A stretch of DNA of 64,000 nt from Deinandra increscens subsp. villosa (lineage: Eukaryota > Streptophyta > Magnoliopsida > Asterales > Asteraceae). Under the pieces are notes generated by a model that saw nothing but the letters and a program-made list of their open reading frames with translations, had not been told where the DNA came from and searched no databases. The position numbers and the translations under genes were made by a program. Below are positions 1 to 11,016 of the stretch, in pieces; within the stretch, counting starts at the first letter, position 1; the number at the start of each line of letters is the position of its first letter. The stretch is taken from NCBI GenBank assembly GCA_039602395.1, contig JBCNJP010000025.1, positions 41,084,922 through 41,148,921 on the forward strand. The letters are read 5' to 3'.

Positions 1-1682
1 AAGTAAAGTAATCGATGCAGGCACAATGCCTTCCCGATCACTGCTGTGGTACAAAGCGCGTGAGAATAAAGCGGGCGAAATAGAAGATGAAGCTGCTAAA
101 GCAATAGCGGAAGAAATGGTGAGTTGACTGCAGCTTTAAATTTTCTAACTATTACTGTGATTAATATATAAGAAATTCTATTAATGTCTATGACGTTTTT
201 TTTTTGTATAGATGGAAACAGAAAAAAAGATCACTGATGGACAGCTCAAACTTGATCCAGGCAATGATGCCGTGACAGTTGTCTTAGGGAAGGAAAAATG
301 TGGGTCTTTGAGAGGTGTTGGCACGGGAGTCAACCCTAGTAAATTTTTTAATGTTCCAAGACAGCGAGGGTCCATGAAACAGCAGCTGGATGTGCTTCAG
401 GCTCAACTAGAGAAGGAGAAACAAGAAAATGTGGAAAAGGATGAACAAATAAACGCGTTGAATGAAAGGATGGCCGAAAATGAAAAAAAGTTAGCTTTTT
501 TATTAGCCAACCTTCCACCTCAGGGGCTGCAGGCAAGTGAATCTGACTATAAATGCATTTTAATTGGATATATGGATATCATTTATAAAACTTTACATCT
601 ACTTTACTTCTGATCAGGCAAATTGGGCAAATCCTGGCAATACTTCTCCAGCTCAGTTAAGTCCTTCGATTACAAAAGTGCCGGTAACTCCATCGGGAGC
701 TGATTCACAACCTGATATGATCAGTCAGAAAGAATCAGCAGATACAGAAGTAACTCAAGTAAGTTAATTATTAAAATTTAACTTCTTTTACATTAGATCA
801 GTGATGTATAATCTGCTATGTGTTGCTTATGTAATATTACATATATGTAGGATGCCGCAAAGAAAACCAAAAAAAAGGCCCCATCTAATGCGACTGCTAT
901 TAAAATCACACGGAAGGATTCAACGAGGGCTGGATCCATAGTAAATAATTGTTTTAGATTTTATTTGTTTTATTTTGAAATCAGAAATTACTAATTTTTT
1001 GTGTTTGAATTGTGTAATTATATTTAGGAAGCAGCAAAAACAAGGCAAAATAAGGCTGAAGCAAAAAAAAAAGATGCTTTAACTCCTGTGGCGACACCTT
1101 CAGCTGGAATCATTAAGGTATGTAATTTGACGAATATGTGTGTTTTAGTTTTTCCTTTATTTATTTTAATATGACATAATCATTGCAGCAGATCAAATGT
1201 AAACTAGCCTACCCAACCAAGAGACAAATTATTGGTTTAGGTACCGTTTACCTGTCCGAAGAACGACAATACATTCATGGAGTTCCACTCCAAGATGACT
1301 GTTACAAGGTGTCGGTTGATGAAGTTAAAGTACCGGCATCGTTTATACCATTTGAGGTAGATGATGTCAAAACAATGGAAAAAGCACTAAACAATTTTGT
1401 TCCTTGGCCAAAGAACCTTTGCATTGATCAATCAAATGTTAGTTTCCTTTAATTAATTACCTTTCATAGTACATTATATTATTGTTAAAACTTAATTAGT
1501 GATCATTTATTATTTGTTTCAATTTTTCTGTATGAATGCTGTTGATTCAGGAGCCAATTCTTACTACACCATTAGAAGAGAATGAAGATGAATTCGTCCA
1601 GGCGGGGCAAAAGATGAAAAGGAAATTTATAACGAGAGACGACATCGTGAGGATGAAGAAATCTAAGAAGAATAAGGCCTAG
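1..1682 (+). CDS. CACTA transposon accessory transposase gene, 3' part (seven exons)
   Basis: This resembles the second protein of plant CACTA (En/Spm) elements, of the Transposase_24 (Ptta/En/Spm) type, which in better-known elements binds the subterminal repeats. I read exons 1-118, 212-532, 618-758, 851-940, 1028-1117, 1189-1437 and 1551-1682; all introns are phase 0 and the frame stays open to TAG at 1680-1682. The first exon carries an R-x3-LWYKAR motif followed by an acidic Ala-rich helix; exon 2 has VVLGKEKCGSLRGVGTGV, then a Lys/Glu coiled coil. Exons 4-5 are Lys-rich. Exon 6 (CKLAYPT, GTVYL, IHGVPL, FVPWP) looks like the DUF8039 domain often fused to such transposases. The intron after 532 starts with GC (GCAAGT) rather than GT. 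The 5' half lies outside the window. No stop or frameshift is seen, so this part may be functional. Confidence 0.8.
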
Positions 1683-1799
1683 GATGATTAAGATTAGGAT
1701 GCATTTTATGTTTTTGTAACACGAGAATTCATATTTGTGGAACAATTTCAATTTTTTTCAATAGTGTATGCTAATGTTATTATTTTACATTTTTGGTGT

Positions 1800-3205
1800 C
1801 GTTTTATATGATTGCGTTTTATGTGACTAAAAACTACACAATTGTCACTTTATATTAACAATTGTGTATCTAAAACAAAGATTCAGTCACACTGAATAAT
1901 AAAACTGTGACTATAACTATTTTACCGTCATTTTTGCATGTATCAAATGTGACTACATAGCAAATGTGAAAACTAATATTCAAAACTAATGTGGCTAAAG
2001 CTATAACATAAGTGACACTTACAACTAATTAATGTGACTATAACATGTTTCCAATCTCGTTTTCATTTGTTCAATGGCACTGTAAGGTATGAAATGGTCA
2101 CTCTATATTAACAACTATGTTATTATTAACAACATATAGTCACAATTTACGTAATTAATTGAGTCTAAAATACATAAACAGTCACATAGAAACTAAAAGT
2201 GTGACTAAAAGTTTCTTAGGGTGATGTATTTAAGTAACATATGTGACTAAGTGGGCATTTAATAACAAAAGCTTAAAAATAATGTGACTAAAGGTTAGCA
2301 AAAAATGACACTTACGCATACTTAATGTCATTATAGAAATATTCTAGTCATATTTATATTTCTATTATGTGACCAAAAGGTATATAATGGTTACTTTATA
2401 TAAACAACTAGGTCTTTAATTGTGACCATATACCAATCAATAGTCACTTTAAGAAATTTTAGTGTGACTAAAAACTCAGAAATTGTCACACTTCAAACAA
2501 TATCTACATAAACTATCATGATATGGTCACACATAACAAAATTGTGTGTCTCTAAAACCTACACAATAGTCACACCTAAATATTTGTTATGTGACCAAAT
2601 GTTAACAAAACGTTACAGTGAACGTGAAAAAATGTGACCACTTGGCAACATTATGTCACTAAAGAGATGTAAGGGTTACTTTATATTAACAACTATGTGT
2701 TTAATTGTGACCATTTTCCAACCAATAGTCACTTTAAGACATTTTTGTGTCACTATAAGCTATGAAATAGTCACACTTTCTACTTTTTCTACATTAACTA
2801 TCGTGATATGGTCACACATAACCAAATTGTGTGTCTGTAAAACCTAAACAATAGTCACACTAAATTATAAGTTATGTGACCAATTGTTAGTAAAACGTCA
2901 CAGTAAACACGAACAACATGTCACCATTTGGGAACACTTTGTCACTACAAAATAAATAAGTGTTACCAAAAATGGGTTTACGGTGACATTATTCGATAAA
3001 TTCATTGATCCTCAAAGAAAAATCACTACTCTATAGTCACACTTTTTATCTACGGTCACATTTTTTGGTACCATACGGTCACTGAAATTTAATGTCACCA
3101 TATCATACCTAAAAATGGCGCGACTTTTGGTCACGAAATTGAAGGAAAAGAAAAATGTCACTAATCACATATAGTCACACTTTTTGAGTGTCACCGAAGG
3201 TCATA
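1800..3205. repeat. CACTA subterminal repeat field (GTGACTA / TAGTCAC words)
   Basis: Dozens of copies of a short word, TGTGACTA(A) in one strand and TAGTCACA in the other, are interleaved every 20-40 bases between the end of the gene and the terminal repeat. Longer units also recur, for example around 2380-2600 and 2670-2880. Subterminal arrays of this kind are the binding sites of the small transposase protein in En/Spm elements; binding here is inferred. Confidence 0.85.
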
Positions 3206-3217
3206 TTTGTACTAGTG

Positions 3218-3842
3218 TAAGAGGTGAATCTTAAACACTTATCAATTTTAGGACATGTTCATGCACTTTAATTTACCCATTTGACCTACTAGAGATTAAA
3301 CTTAACACAAATGAAGCTGTTTGTAAGTCCACGTAGGAAATTACCACCTCTGTTGGGTCAAATTAATGAGGTTAATTATAGTAGTGTTTTTTTCTAAAAA
3401 GATATTTTATATAAAGACTCATACTTATTGCTCAAATAAAATGGTTCATCTATGCTCAAATAAAATGGCTTTGATCTTAGGAACAAATTAGATGGTGTGA
3501 CTTTTCGTGTTATGTTTTCTGTAATGGATTATGGGTCGCTTAGGTAGTGTTTGTTAATGTGGGCTACCAGGCTAAAAAATTCAGAGGTCGTCGCTGGGGT
3601 TGTTTCAGTAAAGGGCGAGTCATTTCCGTTGTTGATTATCTTCATTAACAGGTTAGTTATATCCTTGTAACGAACATTATGGCACCTTTCTAATTTAGTG
3701 GAAAAGCAGTTATAACTACCACACGCAGGTACTGTTAACCATTCGGTTATATTTCCAAGCCTGGTCCAACAAAAGCATGGTTCCAGATAGTTTATTTTTT
3801 CTATTATTCTCACACATATGGTTAGTGTTTGGCTCATTTTTC
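3218..3842. other. Sequence without recognised genes, right of the CACTA end
   Basis: This AT-rich stretch follows the CACTA terminus. A 102-codon minus-strand frame is open at 3529-3837, but I recognise no domain in it and it abuts the PFP fragment on the other strand. It is probably interior sequence of the Helitron that ends at 6181. Confidence 0.4.
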
Positions 3843-4112
3843 ATGGCAACATCCAAAGTACCTGGTACTCAGATCATTAGTGAGCATCCTGCATTGAGGT
3901 AATCCCTGTTTTATTTTAGTTTTCATTGTTATGTACTTATTTTAGTGTTATGATAGATTCTGTACTATTTCGCATGCATATCTTAAAAGTTTTCATTTCA
4001 GGGTTGGACTGGTATTCCTTGGTAGACAGTCTCCTGGAGGACACAGGTTGTTTGGGGGCTTCATGAACCTCTCAAAATTCATAATCCTAAAAGTACTTTG
4101 CATGGTTTTCTA
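3843..4112 (+). pseudogene. Fragment of pyrophosphate-fructose 6-phosphate 1-phosphotransferase, beta-subunit type
   Basis: PFP catalyses the reversible PPi-dependent phosphorylation of fructose 6-phosphate in the plant cytosol. Two exon-like pieces are visible. The first (3843 to about 3898) reads MATSKVPGTQIISEHPALR and ends at a plausible GT donor. The second starts after TTTCAG at 4001 and reads VGLVFLGRQSPGGH, matching the conserved PPi-binding GRQSPGGHN region of PFP. Just after GGH one base is missing, so the following GLHEAL-type segment is readable only in another frame and the original frame stops at 4110-4112. A normal donor (GGTAAGC) follows. The intact protein is over 500 residues, so this is a small captured or decayed piece. 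It lies about 2 kb upstream of a Helitron 3' end, which suggests transposon capture. The subunit assignment rests on recalled family motifs. Confidence 0.65.
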
Positions 4113-5518
4113 GGTAAGCATTTAACATCATTGCAGGTTACCTTCAAAAGTGGTTAAGAATGATGGTACATTGTTCTCTGGTTCTTTGTGTACATCTATG
4201 TAATTATCTTTGACTTGTTAAAGCTTTTTAGTTATTCACTAGCATCATGGTGTACCGGGTTTACATAATCATACATTACATGTAAAGACACATCGTGTGT
4301 AAGAAGACATACTAATATCTTCAGGCATATAATGTATTAATCAGAGCTAGACACTCGATGACAGTAGCAATCATTTGTGTTGCCGGAGATTACTGCGAAC
4401 AAAAGAACACAGCTCGGACGAAGGTTGTCGTGCGGTGGTGGCTAAAATAAATACACGAAGAAAAAAAATGATTTTACAAATACTCTTGTCGGAGCAGAAA
4501 CAATCACTTTGCTATATGAGTTTAGAGCCAAATTGAGTTTTGAAAATAGACTTTATGGGAGTGTTTCAAGTTGCAGTTTGATTACAATGATTACCTAAAA
4601 AATCAATCAGGTGCAATTACAGGAGTTCTTTTTCAATTCTGCAATATCGGTTTCATTTACTAATTGAAGTAATGTTTTTTTCAGTTCCAGTTAGTTTTCA
4701 AAGAGGTGATGAACTGATAATCCAATTGAAAACAAGCTGATTTCTTTATGTCATGTTTATTTAAAGAGGGGTAGTATGGTCACTTTGTTAAAAATAATTA
4801 TATTAGGTAAATATGCAATTTATTGATACGTGAGCTTGGATAAATATGCATTTAAGGAGTCTAATGGTGGGATATATGCAACTTTCCACATCTTAGTATT
4901 CTCCTATCATGTCATGTGATATATTTAACTTAAGGATTGAAAGGAAAATTAATGTTAGTAGTTTGATAGACAATGATCACGTCCAAAAATATAACTATCT
5001 CCTCCAACATGCCCTGTTTGGAAAAAGACTCATATGTAAGGGTTTCATTTTGCTTCTTGCATGTCCAAAATAAATACCAAAAAAAATTATATCCCAAAAT
5101 ATTTATTTAATTAACTGTTACATGTACTAAAACTCCTAGAGGGAGTACTAAGAAAAAAAACCAACAGTGTGAACTAATACACACTTGAATTTATCTTATG
5201 TATTCTATACAAAACACTACATATATATACATTCATTTAGAATGCCATTTATGACAATGTAACTTATAAACCAATTTGAGTTATAAGATGTTTATAGTTT
5301 ATATTTTATTATTTGTGTGTTTAGATATTTATTTTCAAATTATTATATTTATGATTATTTACCCAACATTATTCGTGCGTTCATTATTTTCTAATTGAGA
5401 TCTGCAAGTCTCCTTACATAGATATGCTATGTTGATGATGCGGATGAGAAAATAAACATACATGCAATATCATATATCACATGAGTATTGATAAAATAAC
5501 AGAAAACAAGTATTATGG
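4113..5518. other. AT-rich sequence without recognised genes
   Basis: No open frame with recognisable domains is present. The stretch is likely intron or Helitron interior following the PFP fragment. Nothing further can be supported. Confidence 0.4.
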
Positions 5519-5935
5519 TAGGGGGTGTTCTATAGAAGACCAGAGAGAACCAGGGGTAGATCTAGACAGATCTAACAGCGGAAGTGGGATAGATAGGTTT
5601 GACGACCACAAGGTTACTATAGAATTTTAAGAACTCTTATGTAAGTGCTCCTCTTGACATGAAGAACTCATGAAGAACACATGAAGACTCTTTACAAATA
5701 CTAGAGAGAAAAATATATGGGAGGGGGTGATCTATAGAAGACCAAAGAGAACCGGGGGTAGATCTAGACAGATCTAACAGCGGAAGGGGATAGATAGGTT
5801 TGACGACCACAAGGTTACTATAGACTTTCAAGAACTCTTATGTAAATTCTCCTCTTGACATGAAGAACTCATGAAGAACTCATGAAGAACACATGAAGAC
5901 TCTTTACAAATACTAGAGAGAAAGATAGAAGTAAT
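5519..5935 (+). repeat. Tandem duplication, two units of about 200 bp
   Basis: The unit beginning GGGGGTGTTCTATAGAAGACC at about 5520 is repeated from about 5720 with over 90% identity by eye. Both copies contain TAGATCTAGACAGATCTAAC and end in a run of CATGAAGAAC repeats, which is one repeat longer in the second copy. Confidence 0.85.
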
Positions 5936-5939
5936 GTTT

Positions 5940-6181
5940 ATTTTGGTTGATTATCGCTACAGTCGCATAGTGCTAACAGAAACAAATATCGCGTTATAAA
6001 TTACAGGCTTCGCCGAACTCACCAACATAAGATATACACGCTATAAACCATCGTCCGCTGCAACACGCTAACAATAACGAATATCACGTTGTAATTTGTC
6101 GTGCCGCCAAAACGCGCCAAAAAATGATGATAACGCGTTATAAACTGTCATCACCGCCACAACGCGTGGGCACCATCCTAG
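5940..6181 (+). repeat. Helitron 3' subterminal hairpin modules
   Basis: Several imperfect modules of about 60 bp follow each other, each with a GCGTTATA or ACGTTGTA arm, a CCGCC(A/G) centre and an AACGCG arm, ending in the terminal hairpin and CTAG. The same modular design precedes the other two Helitron 3' ends (46310-46466 and 55250-55384). Confidence 0.65.
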
Positions 6182-6228
6182 TATATATATATATATATAT
6201 ACTATATATATATATATATATATATATG
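6182..6228. repeat. (TA)n microsatellite
   Basis: Nearly pure TA repeat with one CTA interruption, lying between a Helitron 3' end and an inverted-repeat element. Confidence 0.9.
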
Positions 6229-6386
6229 TGGTTAGGTTCAAATCAAAACTTTTTATTTTGAGAACTTTAAGTGGGGACCACTATAATTCATTGGGGGGGG
6301 GGGGGGTTTCATATATATAAACTAGTGGCTTAGAATGGATCTCAAAGTTCTCTAAACAAATTGGTTCTCAAATGATCATCTCCCTA
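6229..6386 (-). mobile_element. MITE-A copy 1 (hairpin element in TA repeats)
   Basis: This is the reverse complement of the elements at 12586-12780 and 38581-38760. One end reads GGTTAGGTTCAAATC...TTTTGAGAAC and the other GTTCTCAAATGATCATCTCCC, so the ends can pair. A G homopolymer at 6293-6306 lies in the middle. No coding capacity. The superfamily is not clear; flanking TA tracts suggest insertion at TA. Confidence 0.65.
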
Positions 6387-6540
6387 TATATAGTTGAGTT
6401 ATTCGACATCCTCCACATCCACCTTCTTTTTCATAAAAAACACCAAAAAACACTTTTTAACAATTTTTTTAAAACACTATACCTCTAATCGCTATGTTAG
6501 CTATCTAGAACACTTTTTATTTATTTATTATTTTGGTGTT
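6387..6540. mobile_element. Left arm of an inverted-repeat element split by TR-GAG-1
   Basis: The sequence GACATCCTCCACATCCACC with following AAAACACCAAAAAACAC is mirrored in reverse complement at about 11560-11690 (GGATGTAGAGATTTTGGTGGATG). The gag-only retrotransposon with its GTGTT duplication sits between the two arms, so a roughly 470-bp inverted-repeat element was the target. The arms are diverged. Confidence 0.45.
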
Positions 6541-6903
6541 TGTTAGAGCATATCCCTATGCTATGAGTGTCTCGTGTATTGTATCTATGTGAGCGTGTCT
6601 TAGAATGTGTTGTAGTGACTATATCATAGGTGGCGTACCATATGGTCCGGCGGACCATATGATCCGGCGTACCACGTGGTACGCTAAGTAGTTAGTCACT
6701 TAGTATAAATAGATGTGTGTTAGAATGAGTTGGTACCAGTTCAGTCATTCTACACTTTCTGTGTGTGTTTTCTAGAGAGAGAAACCAGAGAGAGAGTTTG
6801 TGTGTGTATCTTCAAGTGATCAATACAAAATCTCTTATTTACTTCTCGTATTCTCTACATTTGATCAAAGCATGCAGTAGTAAGATCGTATCTCGGTTTT
6901 ACA
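6541..6903 (+). repeat. 5' LTR of TR-GAG-1
   Basis: Starts TGTTAGAGCATATCC and ends TCGGTTTTACA. U3 contains an inverted-word cluster at 6633-6684 (CGTACCA, GGTCCG, CGGACC, GATCCG, TGGTACG) just upstream of a TATA box, TATAAAT at 6704-6710. R/U5 is rich in GAGAGA and TGTGTG. Confidence 0.9.
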
Positions 6904-6905
6904 AG

Positions 6906-6917
6906 TGGTGTCAGAGC
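6906..6917 (+). other. Primer binding site, tRNA-iMet type
   Basis: TGGTGTCAGAGC, two bases after the LTR. It differs from the usual TGGTATCAGAGC at one base (A to G). Confidence 0.8.
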
Positions 6918-7136
6918 ATTTGGTTGCTCTACTGCTGTGTTTTTGATCAATTTTCGGATGTTTAGAGAGAGAAAGTTTGGGTTTTCTTCATTTTTCATCA
7001 AATTCTTCCAATTCGGAGTGTTTCTGTGATGAAAAATGATTTCTGAGTGTTTCTGGAGTGATTTCGCACCTTACTGATCCATTTTCTAGCTCAAAACGTC
7101 AAAAATTCGAAAAATCCATCGAAATCCGCGTGAAAC

Positions 7137-7336
7137 ACGCCTGGTCCGCTCAAAGAGCACCTGGTCCGCAACTGGTCCGCCCAGGCAATCTTCAACGAAC
7201 TGGTCCGTGACGGTTTTGGCGTACCACATCTGGTCCGCTGGTTTATTTGTTCCACCGTACCAAATTTGATCCGCTGAAGATATCTGGTCCGCATCTGGTC
7301 CGCTGGTGAATTTGATCCGGAAGTGGTCCGCAGAAA
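7137..7336 (+). repeat. Leader array of TGGTCCGC words in TR-GAG-1
   Basis: The 5' leader before gag carries eight GGTCCG and two GATCCG words plus two CGTACCA words within 200 bp. All three words also occur in the U3 of this element's own LTR at 6633-6684. Confidence 0.85.
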
Positions 7337-7536
7337 AGTGATTTTCACTAAAACTGACGTAACTTGAGAACCGTAAAGAGTTACGCGAGCTAATACCAGC
7401 CAAAACGTTCTTCTCGACGAGATCTAGGACTTGTACCGGTCTACGGCCAGTACCGTCCAGTTTTGACCCCCAAAATCCGATTGGAAGACCTCCGTTTTTG
7501 AGTTCGAAGTTTTTGAAGTATTATTTTCGGTGAAAA

Positions 7537-10500
7537 GTGTCTGATTTTCAAGCGTTTGCAGCTATGCAAAGCACGGTACAAGCTATGCTCAATTTTGATA
7601 ATGAAATAGGAACAAGTCAGAAAGTTCCTAAGCTGTTAAAGTTGGAAGATTATCAAAATTGGAAACAACGTTTTTCTGCATACATCAGCACAAACGATAT
7701 TGACTTATGGATTCCTATTCAAAATTTGTATGTACGTCCAACTGCAGATGGAGAGTATAAAGAAATTCAAGATTTTGATAAGGATGAAAGAAAAAGTTAT
7801 GAGCTTGAACAAAAAGTTTATGGTTATCTTACCATGGCTTTACCTACCGAGTTGTTGCATCAATTCAGCACATGCAAGAAAGCTAAACAGTTATGGGATG
7901 CTTTATCTGCTCGATGTGAAGGTAATGACCATATAAGAAGAGTAGACGAAAAGTGTTGAACAAGGAATTTGAAAATTTTCAACATTATGAAAAAGAAAAT
8001 ATTTTTGCTCTTGTTTCAAGGTTTTCACATCTGATTAGTGAGATGAAAGTGGTTAAAATTGAAAAGACCGAGGAGGAATTGAAAGAGAAATTGATGGAAG
8101 CATTACCGAAAAAGTGGGAAAACTATGTATTATTGCTTACTCATGATAAAGAATATTCTGCATTATCATTTCATGATTTGACCGGAAAGCTTCATGCTAG
8201 AGAGATGGAAATGATGACATCAAACAAGTCAACTGCTCAATTCCAAAATCCTGAAGTGTATCATGGTCAAAATTCTGCAAGTCTCAATGCAAAGTCTAAA
8301 TCATTTGGTGTTGGTTTATTAAATTCACCTCAAACAGCTTTTGTTGCTGGTCATGGTTCAAGAAATTCTAGAAATTCATCAAAAGGATGTAACTTCACTA
8401 TTCCAAATCATTCAAGTCCGACTACATATTCAGCAAAAACACCGGATGAGCACTTGGCATTAATCTCAGCCTTGTTATCTTCGTATTATGGATTGTTAAA
8501 TGGTGGTTTGACAACATCTAATCTGATTGAAGAAGATTTTGATCAGATTGATCCTGATAATCTTGAGCAAATGGATATCAATTGGCAATTGGCAATGTTA
8601 GCTCAAAGAGTTAAAAGATTCAAAAAGAAGACAGGTTTTCATAGTTTAAATCCAGATGGCAAGGTCGGAATAGATAAATCCAAAGCAAAATGCTTCAAAT
8701 GTTCTAATTTTGGACATTTTGCTCGTGAATGTTCAAAACCAAATGCCTCTTCATCCAAGTCTCCAACAGCTTTAGTTTCTCAAGTTGATAAACAATATAA
8801 CTGGGGGCAAACTTCTAATTCTCCAATTGCTTTAACTGTTGTTGCTTCTGAGTCCAATGAAGGTTATGATTGGGATGCTGATGTACTTGAAGCATTTGAA
8901 AAAGCACGAACATCGAATAAAGGCTATGATTGGGCTACTGATGAAATTAATGATGAGTCTGCATGGACTGGTTCATCTGCGATGATTGCTCAAATTGTTC
9001 ATAGTGATAATGAAGAAGAAGTAACTGATTCTGAATCTGAAACAAGTGGTTCTGGAGATGGTGGCTATGAATCGGTTTGTGAGTTCTGTTCTCAGAAAGA
9101 CAAGAAGATAGAAGGATTGATAAAAGAAAATGAGTTGTTGGTTGATGAAAATAAAAGAAAGATAGAAGAACTGGCAAATGAACAGCAAAAGTTAGAAGAT
9201 CTAATTCAAGAATTTTCTTCTTAGAAAGAATAGTTTTCAGATTTTCAAGCAGAGTTTGTTGAGAAAGAATCAAAATTTCAAAGTGTTAAACAAGAGTTTG
9301 AACAAACAGTTACAAAGTTATCCGAAGAAAAGGATGAATTAGTCAAAGAAGTGAAGAAATGGAAAGATGAAGCTGAGGATACTGCAAAAGATTTTCAAAC
9401 TCTTTTTGATAAATCAAAGTCCAGACTTGATACTCTTACTCAACTTTCTGATGATCAAGCTACTAAGATTCAATCTTATCAGACTGATATGGAAAAGTTA
9501 CTTGATGAGAAGAGGGAGTTGGTTAGAGTGAACAAGTTGCAAAATGCAAATTTGGATATTCAGAAAAGAAATGAAGATAAACTCGAGAAGGAATTGTTGG
9601 CTGGATTAGATGAGTTAAGATTGCAAAAGTATGACACTAATAAAGTGGCAAAGAAGCTCATGGCAACAGAAAAAGAGTTGGGTGAAGCTTATCAAAAAAT
9701 TTCTGAGTTAAAGATTGAAGTCATTGATTCAAAACGTCTTTTGAACAATGTTACTAACTCACAATATTTTACAAGTTTTCTGGCCAAGGATGAGAATTTT
9801 GAGAGGATGTTTAACAAAACCGTGTCACCACCAGGAAGTCTTAAAGAAGGCGTTCATGATTTGAAAGAAAAGGTTGAGACTGGTGATTATTCTAAATTTG
9901 TTGGTTCCAAATCTGTTGAAGAAAGGAAAGAGCACAAAGACAAGAGTGCTGCAACTTCTGAAGTTCCAAAGGAGTCTACTTCTTCATCCGATGACAAAGA
10001 GAATTCTGCAAGTTCACATACTGACATTGCAGAAACGATATTTGTTGCTCCCAACGATATCAACAAGGTCAAAGCAGAGTTTTCTCGTCTTGCAAAGAAC
10101 GGGCATAAAGCGTCTGATTCAGAAGAGAAGGTTTCTGGAAAACATACAGGTTTGGGATTTCAAAAGAAGCAGGTTAAAGTGAATGTTTCAAAGGTACAAC
10201 AGCAACAACATTTGAAGAAAGTCAATCTGAAGCAAGTCAACAAGGATGTGTTTGAAGCTGACAAAGTTCAATCTGAGAGGTTTTATAAACTCAAAGGTTC
10301 AGATCAAATATTTTCTGATAAGAAGTTTCCACTTCATTGTGTGGATTCTCAGAAAGTTGCTAAGGTCTTTATCAAAATTGATGCTGCTCCAAAACCAAGA
10401 AGAAACAAACAGTCATATATTCTTCTGGAAATTCAAATTCTACTCCAAAGAGCCCGACTTCGAAATGGGTTCATGATCATCGATATCAGGTATTCGATTC

Positions 10501-10688
10501 CTTTTATGATCATTTTGGAGATGAATATTGTTGTGAAGCTTTGCAGGTTCCAAAGAAGAAAAATGTACACAATCGCTTGTGTTATAATTGCCGACAAAAG
10601 GGGCATATGGCACAAGAATGTCCGGTTTCTGCTGCTTCTAGTTCAAGAAAAGGAAAAGTTCCATTTGTTCGACCGATCGACATGTGAT
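7537..10688 (+). pseudogene. gag of TR-GAG-1 (UBN2-type capsid, coiled coil, two CCHC knuckles), broken
   Basis: A retrotransposon capsid protein that would package the element RNA. The N-terminal UBN2/Retrotran_gag_2 region (7537-8230) has LEDYQNWKQRF and LWDALSARCEG. A CCHC zinc knuckle is at 8691-8732 (CFKCSNFGHFAREC). An acidic, then very long Lys/Glu coiled-coil region follows to about 10300. A second knuckle (CYNCRQKGHMAQEC, 10580-10621) is readable only in another frame, ending at TGA 10686-10688. Lesions: the start codon is GTG where TR-GAG-3 has ATG; a frameshift near 7935; in-frame TAG at 9222-9224 and 9231-9233; a frameshift near 10415. The long coiled coil makes it bigger than a typical Copia gag. 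No pol follows. Confidence 0.85.
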
Positions 10689-11016
10689 ACGAAATCAAAT
10701 TTCAAAATCTATATCTTGGATTCTCGAAGAGAAGTTTTGCGCCAAGATTAATTAATTTTCAAAAGAAAAGGAAGCCGCGTTTCTGTCTTCTGAAATTGCA
10801 CGTTATATGTGTCAAGACTCAAACATGGTGAAAGGGGGAGTATTTTTTTATCTTTCACAAGTGGATCTTGAAGATTAAAGGTGATTCAAGAGTGATCCAG
10901 CCATGCAAGCTCTATTTCTGACAAGATTTCAAGTCGAGGATCGGATGTGGCAATGTTGAAGATTGAAGACTAGAGTTTAGTTAGAAAATAGATACACTAC
11001 ACGTTAATGGGGGGTT
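10689..11016 (+). other. 3' untranslated segment and polypurine tract of TR-GAG-1
   Basis: The segment contains ATATCTTGGATTCTCGAAGAGA at about 10709-10730, conserved in TR-GAG-3 near 34590, and AAAGGGGGAG at about 10831. The polypurine tract AATGGGGGG at about 11006-11014 lies two bases before the 3' LTR. Confidence 0.7.

Larger units (their letters stand above)
1..3217 (+). mobile_element. CACTA (CMC/En-Spm) DNA transposon, 3' end
   Basis: The right terminus reads TTTGTACTAGTG at 3206-3217, the complement of a CACTAGTACAAA terminal inverted repeat. It is followed by TAA, a candidate 3-bp target duplication whose left copy is outside the window. The element consists of the transposase-associated gene, then a 1.4-kb subterminal field. 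The left end, and the TNP2-type catalytic transposase expected there, are not in view. Confidence 0.85.
3221..6181 (+). mobile_element. Helitron, 3' portion (5' end not found)
   Basis: The right boundary has Helitron hallmarks: a GC-rich hairpin-prone segment (ACGCGTGGGCACCAT), then CTAG at 6178-6181, directly followed by T of a (TA)n tract. The same terminus occurs at 46466 and 55384. No matching TCTATTACTATATATAATA 5' terminus is seen between the CACTA end and here. The CACTA element may have inserted into this Helitron, so the left part may lie outside the window. No Rep/helicase coding is visible. Confidence 0.6.

Noticed and set aside
3529..3837. 102-codon minus-strand frame next to the PFP fragment
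   Set aside because: No recognisable domain or neighbouring exons; kept only as unassigned sequence.
8947..9273. Minus-strand 108-codon frame opposite gag of TR-GAG-1
   Set aside because: Shadow of the coding strand; no domain, Leu/His-rich from complementing Lys/Glu codons.
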